Assembly (NCBI GenBank): GCA_934045075.1
Contig: OW203729.1
Span: 11,792,611-11,856,610, forward strand
Source of the DNA: Yponomeuta sedellus
Lineage: Eukaryota; Arthropoda; Insecta; Lepidoptera; Yponomeutidae
Length of the DNA stretch: 64,000 bases
Direction: 5' to 3'
Positions 43,230-55,300 of the stretch are shown piece by piece. The position numbers and the translations under genes are program-made. The notes under the pieces were generated by a model. It was not told where the DNA came from. It worked only from the letters and a program-made list of their open reading frames with translations, and ran no database searches. How positions within the stretch are numbered: the first letter of the stretch is position 1; each line of letters starts with the position of its first letter.

Positions 43230-43391
43230 TTAAACTCTGTGAGTTGCTAATACAGACCATAGAGTAATAGCTTTTTTATTCGTGGGATAAAGCAGGGTTT
43301 ATCGTAACAGGATTAAAAGTGAACAGAAATATAACTTCAATTAAGAAAATATGTTTTTAATCGTACACACATTATTAACTTTATAATATAA

Positions 43392-46300
43392 TCATGATCT
43401 TATAACTTTTAGGCATTTCAGTGAAGCTTTAGTAACAATGAACAAAGCCCACATGGTTATCAGGAAACTCAGATAGAACGCGCCATTGTAGGACAGTAAT
43501 CTGAATAGGATATATCCAAGAGTCAACCAGACTATACAAGCATAGGATCCGAATCGGCGCAGTGAAAGCCTTGCGGGCAGGTTTTGGTTCACAATGGTCT
43601 GATGGTTGTAGGTATCCTTAACATAGGTTTGGATAGTACACGGTTTCTGCAGTATTTCTCTTGCAACATATCCTCGAAAGTCATCTCTATTCCATAAGTT
43701 GATGAAGTCCTCCTCATACTGAAATGAATGATGATAATTTGAAACTGTGCTAACGGAAGTCTAACGAAACTTAAAGGAGAACTTACGATTTCATTTAATT
43801 TTGACGCAATTTGGTACAGCATTCTGACTAAAATTGTACTCTCGAAAGATGTTATTGGCATGAGATCTGGATCGCCCATATAGCTGATTTTAGTTGATGT
43901 GTTGCGCAACTGAAATAAGATAAAATTGATTTACGACGTCAATTGTTGATGAATGGAACAATATTAGTGAAAACGATAGTGCATACTTTGTTTGTCACCG
44001 AAAACGGGTAACAGGATGAATTTCCAAACGAAGATTGATCCAAGCCGGTATCATGCAAACTCGTCTCTGGTGGAACTAAGTTTCTCTCGTTGAGCTACAA
44101 GAAAATATGTCAATGGTTGATTACAACATTTAGATTACAAAATGTAGAGGCTAAAAATTTTTTAGCTAACCTAACTGCAAAGTAGGTAGTCGGGGCTGTA
44201 AGTAATGCAATTTGCTTAAGTCATGTCGCTGCCTGTACGTAATACAGAGAATAGTGTAAAGAGGTTCGAAATTTCACTGATGCCGTGAGTCGCCCATTGG
44301 CTCAATTGGTAGAGGGCTGGCACGGATAGCCAGAGGTTGCGGGTTCGAATCCCGGCATGGGTGAAATTTTTAGCCTCTAAATAGGTTTTTAAATTTGTTC
44401 CTTAGCACGGGTTAGTGCATTAAAAATAAAAATAGTATAATCATGTGGGTACAGTGATATCGTTCCGATGTTAAAACCTAACTGCAAAGTAGGTAGTCGG
44501 GGCTGTAAGTAATGCAATTTGCTTAAGTCAGATGTCGCTGCCTGTACGTAATACAGAGAATAGTGTAAAGAGGTTCGAAATTTCACTGATGCCGTGAGTC
44601 GCCCATTGGCTCAATTGGTAGAGCGCTGGCACATAATGTACTATTATATGGCGACCTTCAGCCCCCGTCAAACGAAACGAAAAATGTTTTGATCAAGTTT
44701 TGATACACTTTATTTATTTCTTTATTTCGTTTTTATTATTTTTTAGTGATAATGAAAGTGACAGTAACGGTTCATAGTCGAGAATTTAATTTATGGAATC
44801 TGATTTTGATTACGAGACAGAATAAATAAAAACTAAGTACGGTTTTGATGCAAGTTTGGTTTTATTATATTAATTTGTTTTCAATGCTAAAATAAAACAA
44901 TATTCAATATGTTGCATATTATTTTAAGTAGTATATATCTGTACAGATATAGTTTAAGATTCTTATTTGGGAGAAAACAACATCTAGCGCCATCTAGTTT
45001 CGGACGGCAGTACTTTTTCCAGTATAAAGAAATAGGATGAATTTATACGGTCAATAGCGACATCTTGTATTGAATAGCAATGCCACGAAGAACGTTCTAG
45101 CATGGACTATTCTGGAAAGAAAAGACAGTGATAGCAAGTATAAGACAAGGATGGAAATAGAGTCGAGTATTTTCTACATATTTCGGGAGCGAGAATATTT
45201 CAATATATAAGCGGAAGCGTGAGGCAGAGCACGTCAATTTAGTTCGAATACAATTCAGTTCGGAGTGTAATACGAGCGAATATTTCATACGCCATGGTGT
45301 CTTATAGTTTCGTTGCGGCGACACGAGATTTACGTTTACTGCACAACAACTGGAAATATTACTCCGTCAAATGGATATCAGGAAATTCTTTGAAAGAGGT
45401 GAGTCACAAAACACTTAAGTAGGTACCTGGTAGTTAGCCAGTGTCGGCTAGGTCTACCTCACGATGGGCTGGTTGAGAGAGCGGAATGGGAGGTGAAGTA
45501 AATGGACTTACTTGGTGATGGTGGATGATTGCTCGCTTTAGCTGTTGGGCAGATGATGAGCGGTGATGGATGAGCTGATGCCTCCAGCGCACGGAGAACA
45601 CTCCTGCACTGTTCACTTATAGTCTAATATTGTTCTTTGAGCTGATAAAGTTAATTAGTCACCAAATGTCTATCACTTCACGAGAATTCGAGCACTTATC
45701 ACGCGCGTATGTCACAGTGCGAATGTGTGTGCAGATGGCTGGATAATTAGTAGCGAGCGAGCGGCACGAGCGACGGCACCGGAACGACAGAATAATGAAC
45801 GAATGACCACAGATTCATGATTACGTCGCGCGATCGATTCTCGCGCGAACATCCTGGGGGGCCGGCCCAAATCCTCCATCTTCAATGGCTAGTGGGAGCC
45901 TGGCAATCTTGAGGACCGGTCGTCTAAGGGTCCCTGTGCTGGTATCCAGGTCCACTACTCTTACAACGCCATCCTTTCCAGGTAGGAGGCGAGTGATTCT
46001 TCCTCTCTTCCAGTGCAGAGGCGGTATGTTATCTTCCATGATGAGGACGAGCTCGCCGATTTGAGGAGGGGAAGAAGGAGAGATCCATTTGGAGCAGGTT
46101 TGGAGAGTGTGGAGGTAGGATTTGGTCCATAGAGCCCAAAAGCGCGGAGAAAGTGCTTGAATGAGTTGAAAACGTTTAAGGGCTGAGAGAGACCTATCAT
46201 CAAATGAAGTCTCGGGAAGAGCTGTAAGAGGACGGCCAATTATGAAGTGGCCTGCCGTCAAAGTTTCGAAATCTGTGGGATCTAAAGAGAGTGGGCAGAG

Positions 46301-49300
46301 AGGCCGAGAGTTCAGCATAGCCTCGATTCGTGTCAATAATGTAGCAAACTCCTCAAACGTGAGGTGTTGCTCACCAACTACGCGATAAAGCAGTTGTTTT
46401 GTAAGTAGATCTGACTGCTGTTTCATGTAGACCACCGAACCACGGTCCGGTAGGTGGATTTAATAACCAAGTTATGTGCTGATTGCTAAGCTTATGTGTG
46501 ATTGCATCATCGTTGGAAGCTAGGAAATTCTGAATTGCAACGAGCTGATTCCTAGCGCCTACAAAATTAGTACCGCAGTCTGAGCGTATGAGAACGGGAA
46601 TACCGCGACGCGAAATAAATCTCTGTAATGTCGCGAGAAAGGCATCAGTGCTGAGCGACGAGACTGATTCCAAGTGAACCGCCTTTGTTGAGAGACACAC
46701 AAATATACAAAAGTACGCTTTCAAGAGTTTAGCATTTCGTAATGTGCTGGATTTGACGAGAAACGGTCCTGCGAAGTCTATTGATACCTGACTAAATACT
46801 GGTTGAGGTGTAACTCGGTCTATGGGCAGATCGGCCATTACCGGTGCCTTAGACTGTGGGCGACATCGGAAACAAGTAATACATTTGAAAACGCGATATC
46901 TGATAACGCGACGTGCTGATAATATCCAGAACTGCTGGCGGAGTATGTGTAAAGTGTCTGTGCCAGGATGGCAGTGTATTTTGTGGTAGTGATCTATAAT
47001 GAGGTGTACGAGAGGACTCGAACTAGGCAGAATAAGCGGATGTTGAGCGTCATACCTAATAGCAGCATTGGAGAGTCGACCTCCAACTCTTAAGAGTTCA
47101 TCTTTTATGAAGGGTGAGAGACGTTGGAGTCGAACTGTGCATATTTTATTAGTTTGCAAGCGATGAAAATCCTCTGCAAATTCATTGTGCTGAACAGAGC
47201 GGATCCAAGAGAGCAGAGCGTCTCTGCGCTCGTTAGCAGTCAGGGGACCTGAACGTCGTACAGTTTTAGGGTGCTGACAATTAAATTGAAAGCGTTTAAG
47301 ACAAGCTGTTACTCCAACGAGCTTGTCGAGTGAGCTGAAACGAGTGAGCAGATCAGTGTCCACATCAGGGACTGCTATATGGGCTTGTACTTTCTTGGGC
47401 TTAAGGCCAGGAATAGCATGATGACCCAGAGCTGGTGGCATCTGTGGCCATGTTTCAGGAGACTCCTTGAGCCATACTGGTGACCACCAAAGATGATGAG
47501 TCAACAGTGATTGTGCGGAAATACCTCTGCTTGCACAGTCTGCGGGGTTGAGATGTGTTGAAACGTGTCTCCATGTTATTTTAAATGGGGTTGAGTTTAT
47601 TTTAACTACTCGATTAGATTCGAAGACCTGAAGTCGATGTGGAGGCGTATTAAGCCATGCGAGTACTATTGTGCTGTCGGACCAGCAAATATATTGAGTT
47701 ATTGGTATATGTGCCGAAAGCTGGGCAGAAACACGAATTATGAGTTGTGTGAGTAGGTTAGCAGCTGAGAGTTCTAGCTTGGGGATTGTGAGCCGATTTT
47801 TAATGGGTGCTACCTTTGACTTGGCCACGATGAGATGTACGTTAGCGCGTCCATCGGCCTTCACCTCGTGAAGATATATGACGGCTGCAAAGCCGGTTTC
47901 TGAGGCGTCTGCGAACCCGTGAAACGAGTAAGTAGAGATGAGTTTATCTGGGCTACGGATGTGTCTGGGAATACGGAGGTGTGAGAGCTGAGGGAGATCT
48001 TCGGCGATCTCCAGCCATTGATTCTGTATATTATCAGGTGGGATCGTCCCATCTTAGTTTAAGAAGCCACAGCTTCTGAAGGAGAATCTTTGCTCGAATA
48101 ATGACCGGTGTCACCCAACCGTTGGGGTCATAAAGAGACGCTACTGCGCTGAGTATCGTTCTCTTTGTAATGTGAGTTATAGGTGAGAGAGAGGTACGAT
48201 ACGTTAAGTCATCAGATTGTGGAATCCACTGCACACCGAGCACTTTAATAGCGTTAAGGTCTGGGCTGACATCAAAATTCTTGGGCATGTCACATTGGTC
48301 TTCTGGGAATCGTTCAAGTAGTACTGGGGAATTAGAGGTCCATTTACTGAGCTGAAAACCTCCCAAAGCTAATAATTCTATCAGCTCGGTTTGAAGTGCT
48401 TGAGCGGATTCTATTGAGTCGTGACCACACAGAATATCATCGACGAATATGGAGTCACGTATAACTTTAGCAGCTGCAGGATAGCTATGACCTTCATCAT
48501 CAGCTAATTTTAAGAGTGTGCGGATAGCATGATATGGACTTGAACGTAAACCATACGTGACAGTATTTAAAGCGTATGTGAGTAAGGGCTGATCTGGTGA
48601 TGATCGCCAGAGAATGAGCTGAAAGCTTCTGTGATCTGGGTGAATGAGAATGTTCCTAAACATCATGCGTATATCAGTGCTGAACACCACAGGATGGGTT
48701 CTAAAATTCATTATTATGTCAACAATATCCTGTTGAAGGGCTGGACCAGTGTGGAGACAGTCATTAAGGCTGAAGCCATTTGAACTCTTGCAGCTGCCGT
48801 CAAAAACTGTGCGGAGTTTTTTCGTTCCGGACTTAAAGATGCCATGGTGAGGAATATAGAAATGAGGCTTATGAGTAAAAGTATGGGGATGACATAGAGA
48901 CATGTGACCTAAATTAATATATTCTGCCATAAAATCATTGTATTTTGCGCGGAGGGGCGGATCTGATTGGAGCTTCTTTTCTAAATTAAGGAATCTACGT
49001 AATGCAATAGCGTGAGTGTTACAGAGTTCTGGAGCGTTGGTCAGAAATGGCAGAGTGACCATGTAGCGACCTGAAGTGTCACGAGTGGTAGTTGTGCTGA
49101 ACATTTCCTCACACTGATCTTCCAAAGGACTAGTGAGTTTGTTTAGTCGGGCGTGGGGTTCTTCGGTTTCCCAGAACCTTTCAATACTTTTGAGAATCTC
49201 GTGTGCAGATATGTCAGTTTCCGACTTGAGTTGATAACGTGAGCTGAGTTACGCTGGTTTGTCGGTGTTGCATATAAGTCCTCAATGGGGCCTATCAATG

Positions 49301-52300
49301 CAAAGTCAAAAATCGTGCCGAAGGCTATAGGCTCCCCCGGGCCTAACGAGACCTTAGTCCCGTCCAGAACTTGGCCAAGAACGTCTGAACCTAACCAAAG
49401 ATCGATAGGAGCTGGTATATTGTATTCCTGATCTGCCAAGGGAATCAGTGGTTGCTTACTCAACCGTGCAATGTGTGGGACCCTTTGTAGAGGTAGATAA
49501 CCGGTAACATTTTTTAAAACATGTGCAGTAGCCGTAATCGTAGGCGTGTCACGATGTGTAGGTCGGCACACTATTGTGATTGATGATTTTGATTCCTGTG
49601 TGAGTTGGTTGCCTACTCCGGCGATTTTTAGTGTCGTTGAATTTGGCGGTAAATTTTAATTTCGAGCCATGCGCTGAGTTATCAGTGTTAGCATGCTACC
49701 GCAATCTAACAGGGCTCGTGCTGTGTGATATTGGCCATGCACGTCTGCTATTTTTAGTGAAACGGTACGCAATAAAATAGGTGAATTAGTTACGTGCTCT
49801 TCAGGTTGTGCGGAATTATAACAGTAATAATCATTTACTGTTGAAGCTGAATTCGCGGAGTGAGCTTGTGATGTGTGTGTATTTGAGCTGTGTGTGTGAG
49901 CTGAGTGTGTGCTGAATGTGTGTGGGCTGAATGTGTTTGTGTGTGCTGATTTTCTTCATTTTCTTCGTTGTGCTCTGTTATTGTAGGTAGTCATGGTTGG
50001 CCACCTGCACTAGGCCTACAGGGGGAGCGTGAGTTATTGGGCGGGTTGTTTTGGTGCGAAGGGGTCACTTGTAATGCGTGAGCCGAAAAGTGTTGATTGT
50101 CATGAGGTTGGCGCTGCCTGGGTTGCTCTCGCAGATGAGGAGGGAGTAGATGAGCGGATGTATGAGTGGGGGATGGAGCGTTGGGGCGATGAAGAGATGT
50201 GTGGTGTCTGGCGTTTCCACACTCTTTGCAGTCTTGCTCTCATTTTCATAATGGGGGCCCAGACAGCGTCGACAGCGGTTGCGGGCCTGAATGAAGTCCC
50301 AACGGCCTTGGATCGGTTGGTCGTTGTACTGTGGGCAGGCGATGAGCTTGTGGCTTCTATCTCTACAGAATGGGCAGGGCATGTGGTTAGAGACGGTAGT
50401 CTGATGAGCTGACTGTACCGAGTAAACGGGCCTGTCTTGAGCTGGGGATGTGGAGCGGTACTCTGGCCGACTCCTAACCGGGGCCACGGGGCGAAATTCT
50501 TGTTGCATGGGCTGACGAGGCGAGCCTCGGGGAGAAGTAACAGGAGTATGAGTGCGATATGGGGCAGGCTGTGGCGATTGCTGCCTAGGTTTTGGGTGGG
50601 CTGGATTAGACCACTCGGTCTCGACACAACGTGCGTGGTCATCTAGGAAACTGATAAGATTTTTAAGTGTGGGCAGAGTTTGGCGCGATCCGTATTTACG
50701 CTCGAAGAGGGTTCGGAGCTCACCTTTAAGTTTTCGTACCACTATGGACACGAAAACGTAGTCACAATCTTTCATAGGCAGATCTAGGTTGTTGAGTGCA
50801 CATTGAGCGGAAATGAGCGGAGTCATAAAGAGTGTGCGGATGTCTGAGCGTGCATGAATATGAGGTAGCCCCAGGATAATGTCTACGAAGCGGTCGATCA
50901 ATACGCGACGATTTTCGTAGCGCCGGGTAAGAATATCCATGGCCACGGCAAAATTCTCGCTGGTTAGCTGAAGATGGGACACCAAACTGCGTGCCTCGCC
51001 TGATAGGCACGAGAGCAGGTAGTGGAGCTTGACAGCATCCGAAATGGTAGCCATGTCATCGGTGAGGCTTTTGAAAATGGCTATAAAGGAAGGCCAGTCT
51101 TCAACCTTTGAGCTGAATTTTGGTAGCGCAATTTTGGGCAGAACTGTTGCAGGCGTAGCTGAGGTGGAGGGGTGAGACGTCTGCGGGAGGGCTGAGGCCA
51201 CGCTTAGCTTTTCGAACGCGACTAAAATGTCGTTGTAGTCGGCAATTGCGCTTTCGTATTTGCCCGTGTAGGCGGCCTCTGTTTCATCAGAGAGGTCGTC
51301 TAGCACTTCGTGGTAGACGTTCTCCAATTTACTTTTATGCTTCGAGCTTTGTGTACCTAGCAGTGAAGTCGGCCAAACAATACTGCTTTGCGTCCCTGGC
51401 GAGCACCGCCACAGAAATTTCCTTGAGCAGAAGGATGGCTTATGATGCCTCACGGAAAATGGCGGCTTGAGATTTGGTAGGCATGGTGTATGAGTATGAG
51501 TATGTGTGAGTTTGCAATAAACAGAGAAGAAATGTTAAAAGTTGTACTCTATGAAACCAACAAACCGGGTCAATAGGCTTGGGCTGATACGTGAAGGTAC
51601 TAGACAAAATGGATATTTGGCCTGAAATATATATGTATTTAAATTTAAACAATGTGGTTAAGTTTTGGTAATGGAGCTGAAATATATAGTAAGAGATTTT
51701 TTTTTTAAACAACCTGTATAGTGTAACTTTACTTAAATGAACACCCTGTATTTGTGAAGGCAGCAAATGGCAAAGAGAAAGAGAGAGAAACAATACAATT
51801 TTTTTTTTACACCCTGTATAATATAACTTTGCTGAAATGAATAGTCTGTTTGTATAAAGGCAGCAGATAAATAAGAGGAGAAAAAACATTTGAAAAAAAA
51901 AAATGGGACACCCTATATAATGGCACCTAATCGAGCAGTCTGTACACATACAATGTTACAAGGCCTTTTTTTTTCAAAGACTTTTTTTCTGAGTATAATT
52001 AAAAACTAATGGGACAAGTGTATTTTGTAACACCCTGTATATATTGATCTAAGTTAAAGGAACCGTGTGATGGGACGAAGAGAGTAAAAAAAAAATTAAA
52101 CAAAGAAAAATAAAGTGAATGAAATATTTTTCAAGAACAACTCAGACTCTACAACTTCTAAAACTCAGCTCAATACATACAGGGTATTGAGCTGAGTTGT
52201 AGAAGCCGAGTTATGGGCTGAAAGAGAGAGAGAATAAAAAAAAAACAAATTAAACTAATAGCATTAAAAAGTTAAAATTACTTTGCTGAATTCCGCCAAA

Positions 52301-55300
52301 AATCCCACAAGCACCATGCGGTTAGCAGAAGCAGAAGCAAGACACGAACACACCGAATGTTCCCACTAGTTCCATTGGTTAGTTCCATGATGGAACAGGT
52401 GAGAACTTTTCTTCTCGGTAGTTCCATGGGACTCGTGAATGGAACCTCTGCAACTATTTTCTTCTCACTAGTTCCATTAAATTATAATACGTGTGGTAGG
52501 TACTTTATGCACACGTACTATCCTCATCATCATCATCCTAATGATGATAGTACGTGCGGCACTTGCGAAATTTTCATGAGTGTCAAATCATAAGGAGGTA
52601 AAAAAACTTAGAATTATTTTACGAAAATAATGTTATACTTGGCATAAAGTAATTTTCATTAGGTTACGTTGGTTACATTAATAAAATATGAGATACAAAT
52701 ATACAATAGACTATAGACAATAGAATCTAGCGTAACTTGTCCAAGAAATGTGGTACGTTTATCTCTCCACTTATCAACTCCAACTGCGTATCTCTTACAA
52801 AATCATCATGAATAATGAAATGGCTCTGTCGTTTTCTTTTTGGGCTGTTGGAATAGCTTTTAATCTGACTTAAATGAAAATTTGACATATTGGCATCTTA
52901 AAACAAAATATTGAGCGCCATCAATATGTTTGTTTCATTTTTAGGAACGTCCTTATTGATGCCATGATGCCACCCTTCAACTGTTTTATTCGTCCGATGG
53001 CGCTCACCAAATACGCACCATATATTCTGCAGCTTTTCTTTCATCCAAAAACTTTCAAAATAAGTTTGAAATTTTTGGAACTTGGGATCCTCTGGTATTT
53101 GTGTTTTTATATAATCCCAACCTTCGTTAATTTTTTCAATGGGTAAATGGGCTAAGTTGCAGCAAAGAGAAATTATTCTTCTGTTGAGCTTATTTTTTTT
53201 CAAGTTAATTTGCAATTGTTTTGCTTTACGCCATAAACAATTCGTATAGTGATAATGACAGCCGTTAATTTGTACACCATGATGAAATTGAAGTAATGCC
53301 AATATTGCAGCCTCTTCAAAGTCCATATTAACTTTCTGCGGTGTCCATTCAGGAATTTGAGAATGTATCAAATCCCACAATATACTGTACGCTTTTACAG
53401 ATTTGTGCGACATAAATGCATATAGTAACGGTAGTACAGTTGTTTTTGTGCTAGTGCTTCCTGAGTCGCCGTGAATGGAGTATACTTGTGAAAAGGGCTG
53501 TGGGCAGCATTTGAATGTTCCATCTACAAAAAAATGCTTGATTTGTTTCATTTGTTCCTTTTGCTCCTGAGTGCAAAACACTATTATCCTGATCTCTCCA
53601 TCGTTATAATCCGCTATGACAAACTGTCGAAAAGCAGCAGGTATTAATAACAATAACACTTTTCCTCTCCCTCTTTCAATTATTTCAAATATATTGCTCA
53701 TTTTAACACTCGAAACCCACTGTCAATATCGCTTTATTACTATTTGTGAGATTATACATGTTGAGGGTAGTAAGAAATTTTTATAAAATTGCCATTATTA
53801 AAATAATAAGTAGAAAATAAGTCCTTTTGTCTTCTTATGATTAATACTCATGAAAATTTTGCAAGTGCATCTCGATGATTTTGTAAGAGATACGCAGTTG
53901 GAGTTGATAAGTGGTAAGATAAACGTAAGATAAGATAAGACAAGAATATTCTTTATTGCACATTAAACAATTACAAAATTAATTATAGTGATAAAAGTAG
54001 AAGTACAATTGGCGGCCTTATTGCTAACAGCAATTTCTTCCAGGCAACCGTACCACATTTCTTGGACAAGTTACGCTAGATTCTTCTAGAAGACTAACCC
54101 CTTTAACAACTATGAATCAAAATGTAAATAGGTAGGCACTTACCGTAAGTCTATTGTATATTTGTATCTCATATTTTATTAATGTAACCAACGTAACCTA
54201 ATGAAAATTACTTTATGCCAAGTATAACATTATTTTCGTAAAATAATTCTAAGTTTTTTTACCTCCTTATGATTTGACACTCATGAAAATTTCGCAAGTG
54301 CCGCACGTACTATCATCATTAGGATGATGATGATGAGGATAGTACGTGTGCATAAAGTACCTACCACACGTATTATAATTTAATGGAACTAGTGAGAAGA
54401 AAATAGTTGCAGAGATTCCATTCACGAGTCCCATGGAACTACCGAGAAGAAAAGTTCTCACCTGTTCCATCATGGAACTAACCAATGGAACTAGTGGGAA
54501 CATTCCGAACACACCACCGCTCCCAAATGCAAGTGACTTGCATTTGGGAGCCTGAGGATGCCTCGTGTTAGAGGCGAAACGCGTCGCGTGTTTTCTCACA
54601 CAAGTATTGGTGTTGGTGGTGGTGTGTTCGTGTCTTGCTTCTGCTTGAAAAAGTGGGAGGGAGGGCGGTAATTAGCTAACCGCATGGTGCTTGTGGGATT
54701 TTTGGCGGAATTCAGCAAAGTAATTTTAACTTTTTAATGCTATTATCTATGGATTTCCGCAAAGTAACGCCTGATTCTATACAAAATTAAACTAAAAAAA
54801 AGTGAATGAAATATTTTTCACCCTGTATGTAGCTGAGTTGTAGGAACTGTGTGATGTGCCGAAGAGAGAGAGGGATAAATAAACACACAAAATAAAATGT
54901 GGATAAAATATTTGTCACCGTGTATGATTGAGTTTATGTGCGGAGACAGACAACTGAGTAATAAACAAAAAAGATTTTTTTTTTTAAACACCTTGTGTAA
55001 TTATGTTTACAAGTGCAATAGGAATGACATGTAATGAGAATAATACGCCAGCATAGAATATTCAACAAAATGAATATATAAATTTATGTTTAAATTTTTC
55101 AATGACACCAAAAGTCTAATTTAGTACTTATTGATGTAGGTACTAAATTTCCGAACGTCTCGTAAAACCACTGATTTTATTGTGCGGATCCTATGTAAAT
55201 AGATGCGTAACCCTAACGACTATTATTGCGACGAGTATGAGGACCTCGGCCCTTGTTGTTAAATAAACAAACTTTTAAAATGTATCCCGTCATGGAATGT

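Larger units (their letters stand above)
52257..54783 (-). mobile_element. Mutator-like element (MULE) with long inverted repeats
   Basis: Flanked by the 10-mer AAATTAAACT (52247-52256 and 54784-54793), in line with the 9-10-bp duplications of MULEs. The arms are exceptionally long: 52257 to about 52810 pairs with about 53880-54745, sharing 'aatagcattaaaaagttaaa', the 'gttccatgatggaac' block and 'atcatcatcatcctaatgat'. The right arm is interrupted by a LINE-tail insertion (about 53930-54049), carries an extra block at 54505-54620 and has about 38 more bases at its end. One transposase frame lies in the centre. Confidence 0.83.

Noticed and set aside
45434..45616. 60-codon frame, identical to one at 55978-56160
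   Set aside because: Both lie within the BEL LTRs.
50029..50761. Plus-strand frames over the BEL gag region
   Set aside because: Shadows of the minus-strand gag; no motif.
52357..52593. 78-codon frame repeated as a reverse copy at 54267-54599
   Set aside because: It is the long inverted repeat of the MULE read in one frame; identical text on both arms reflects the repeat, not a gene pair.
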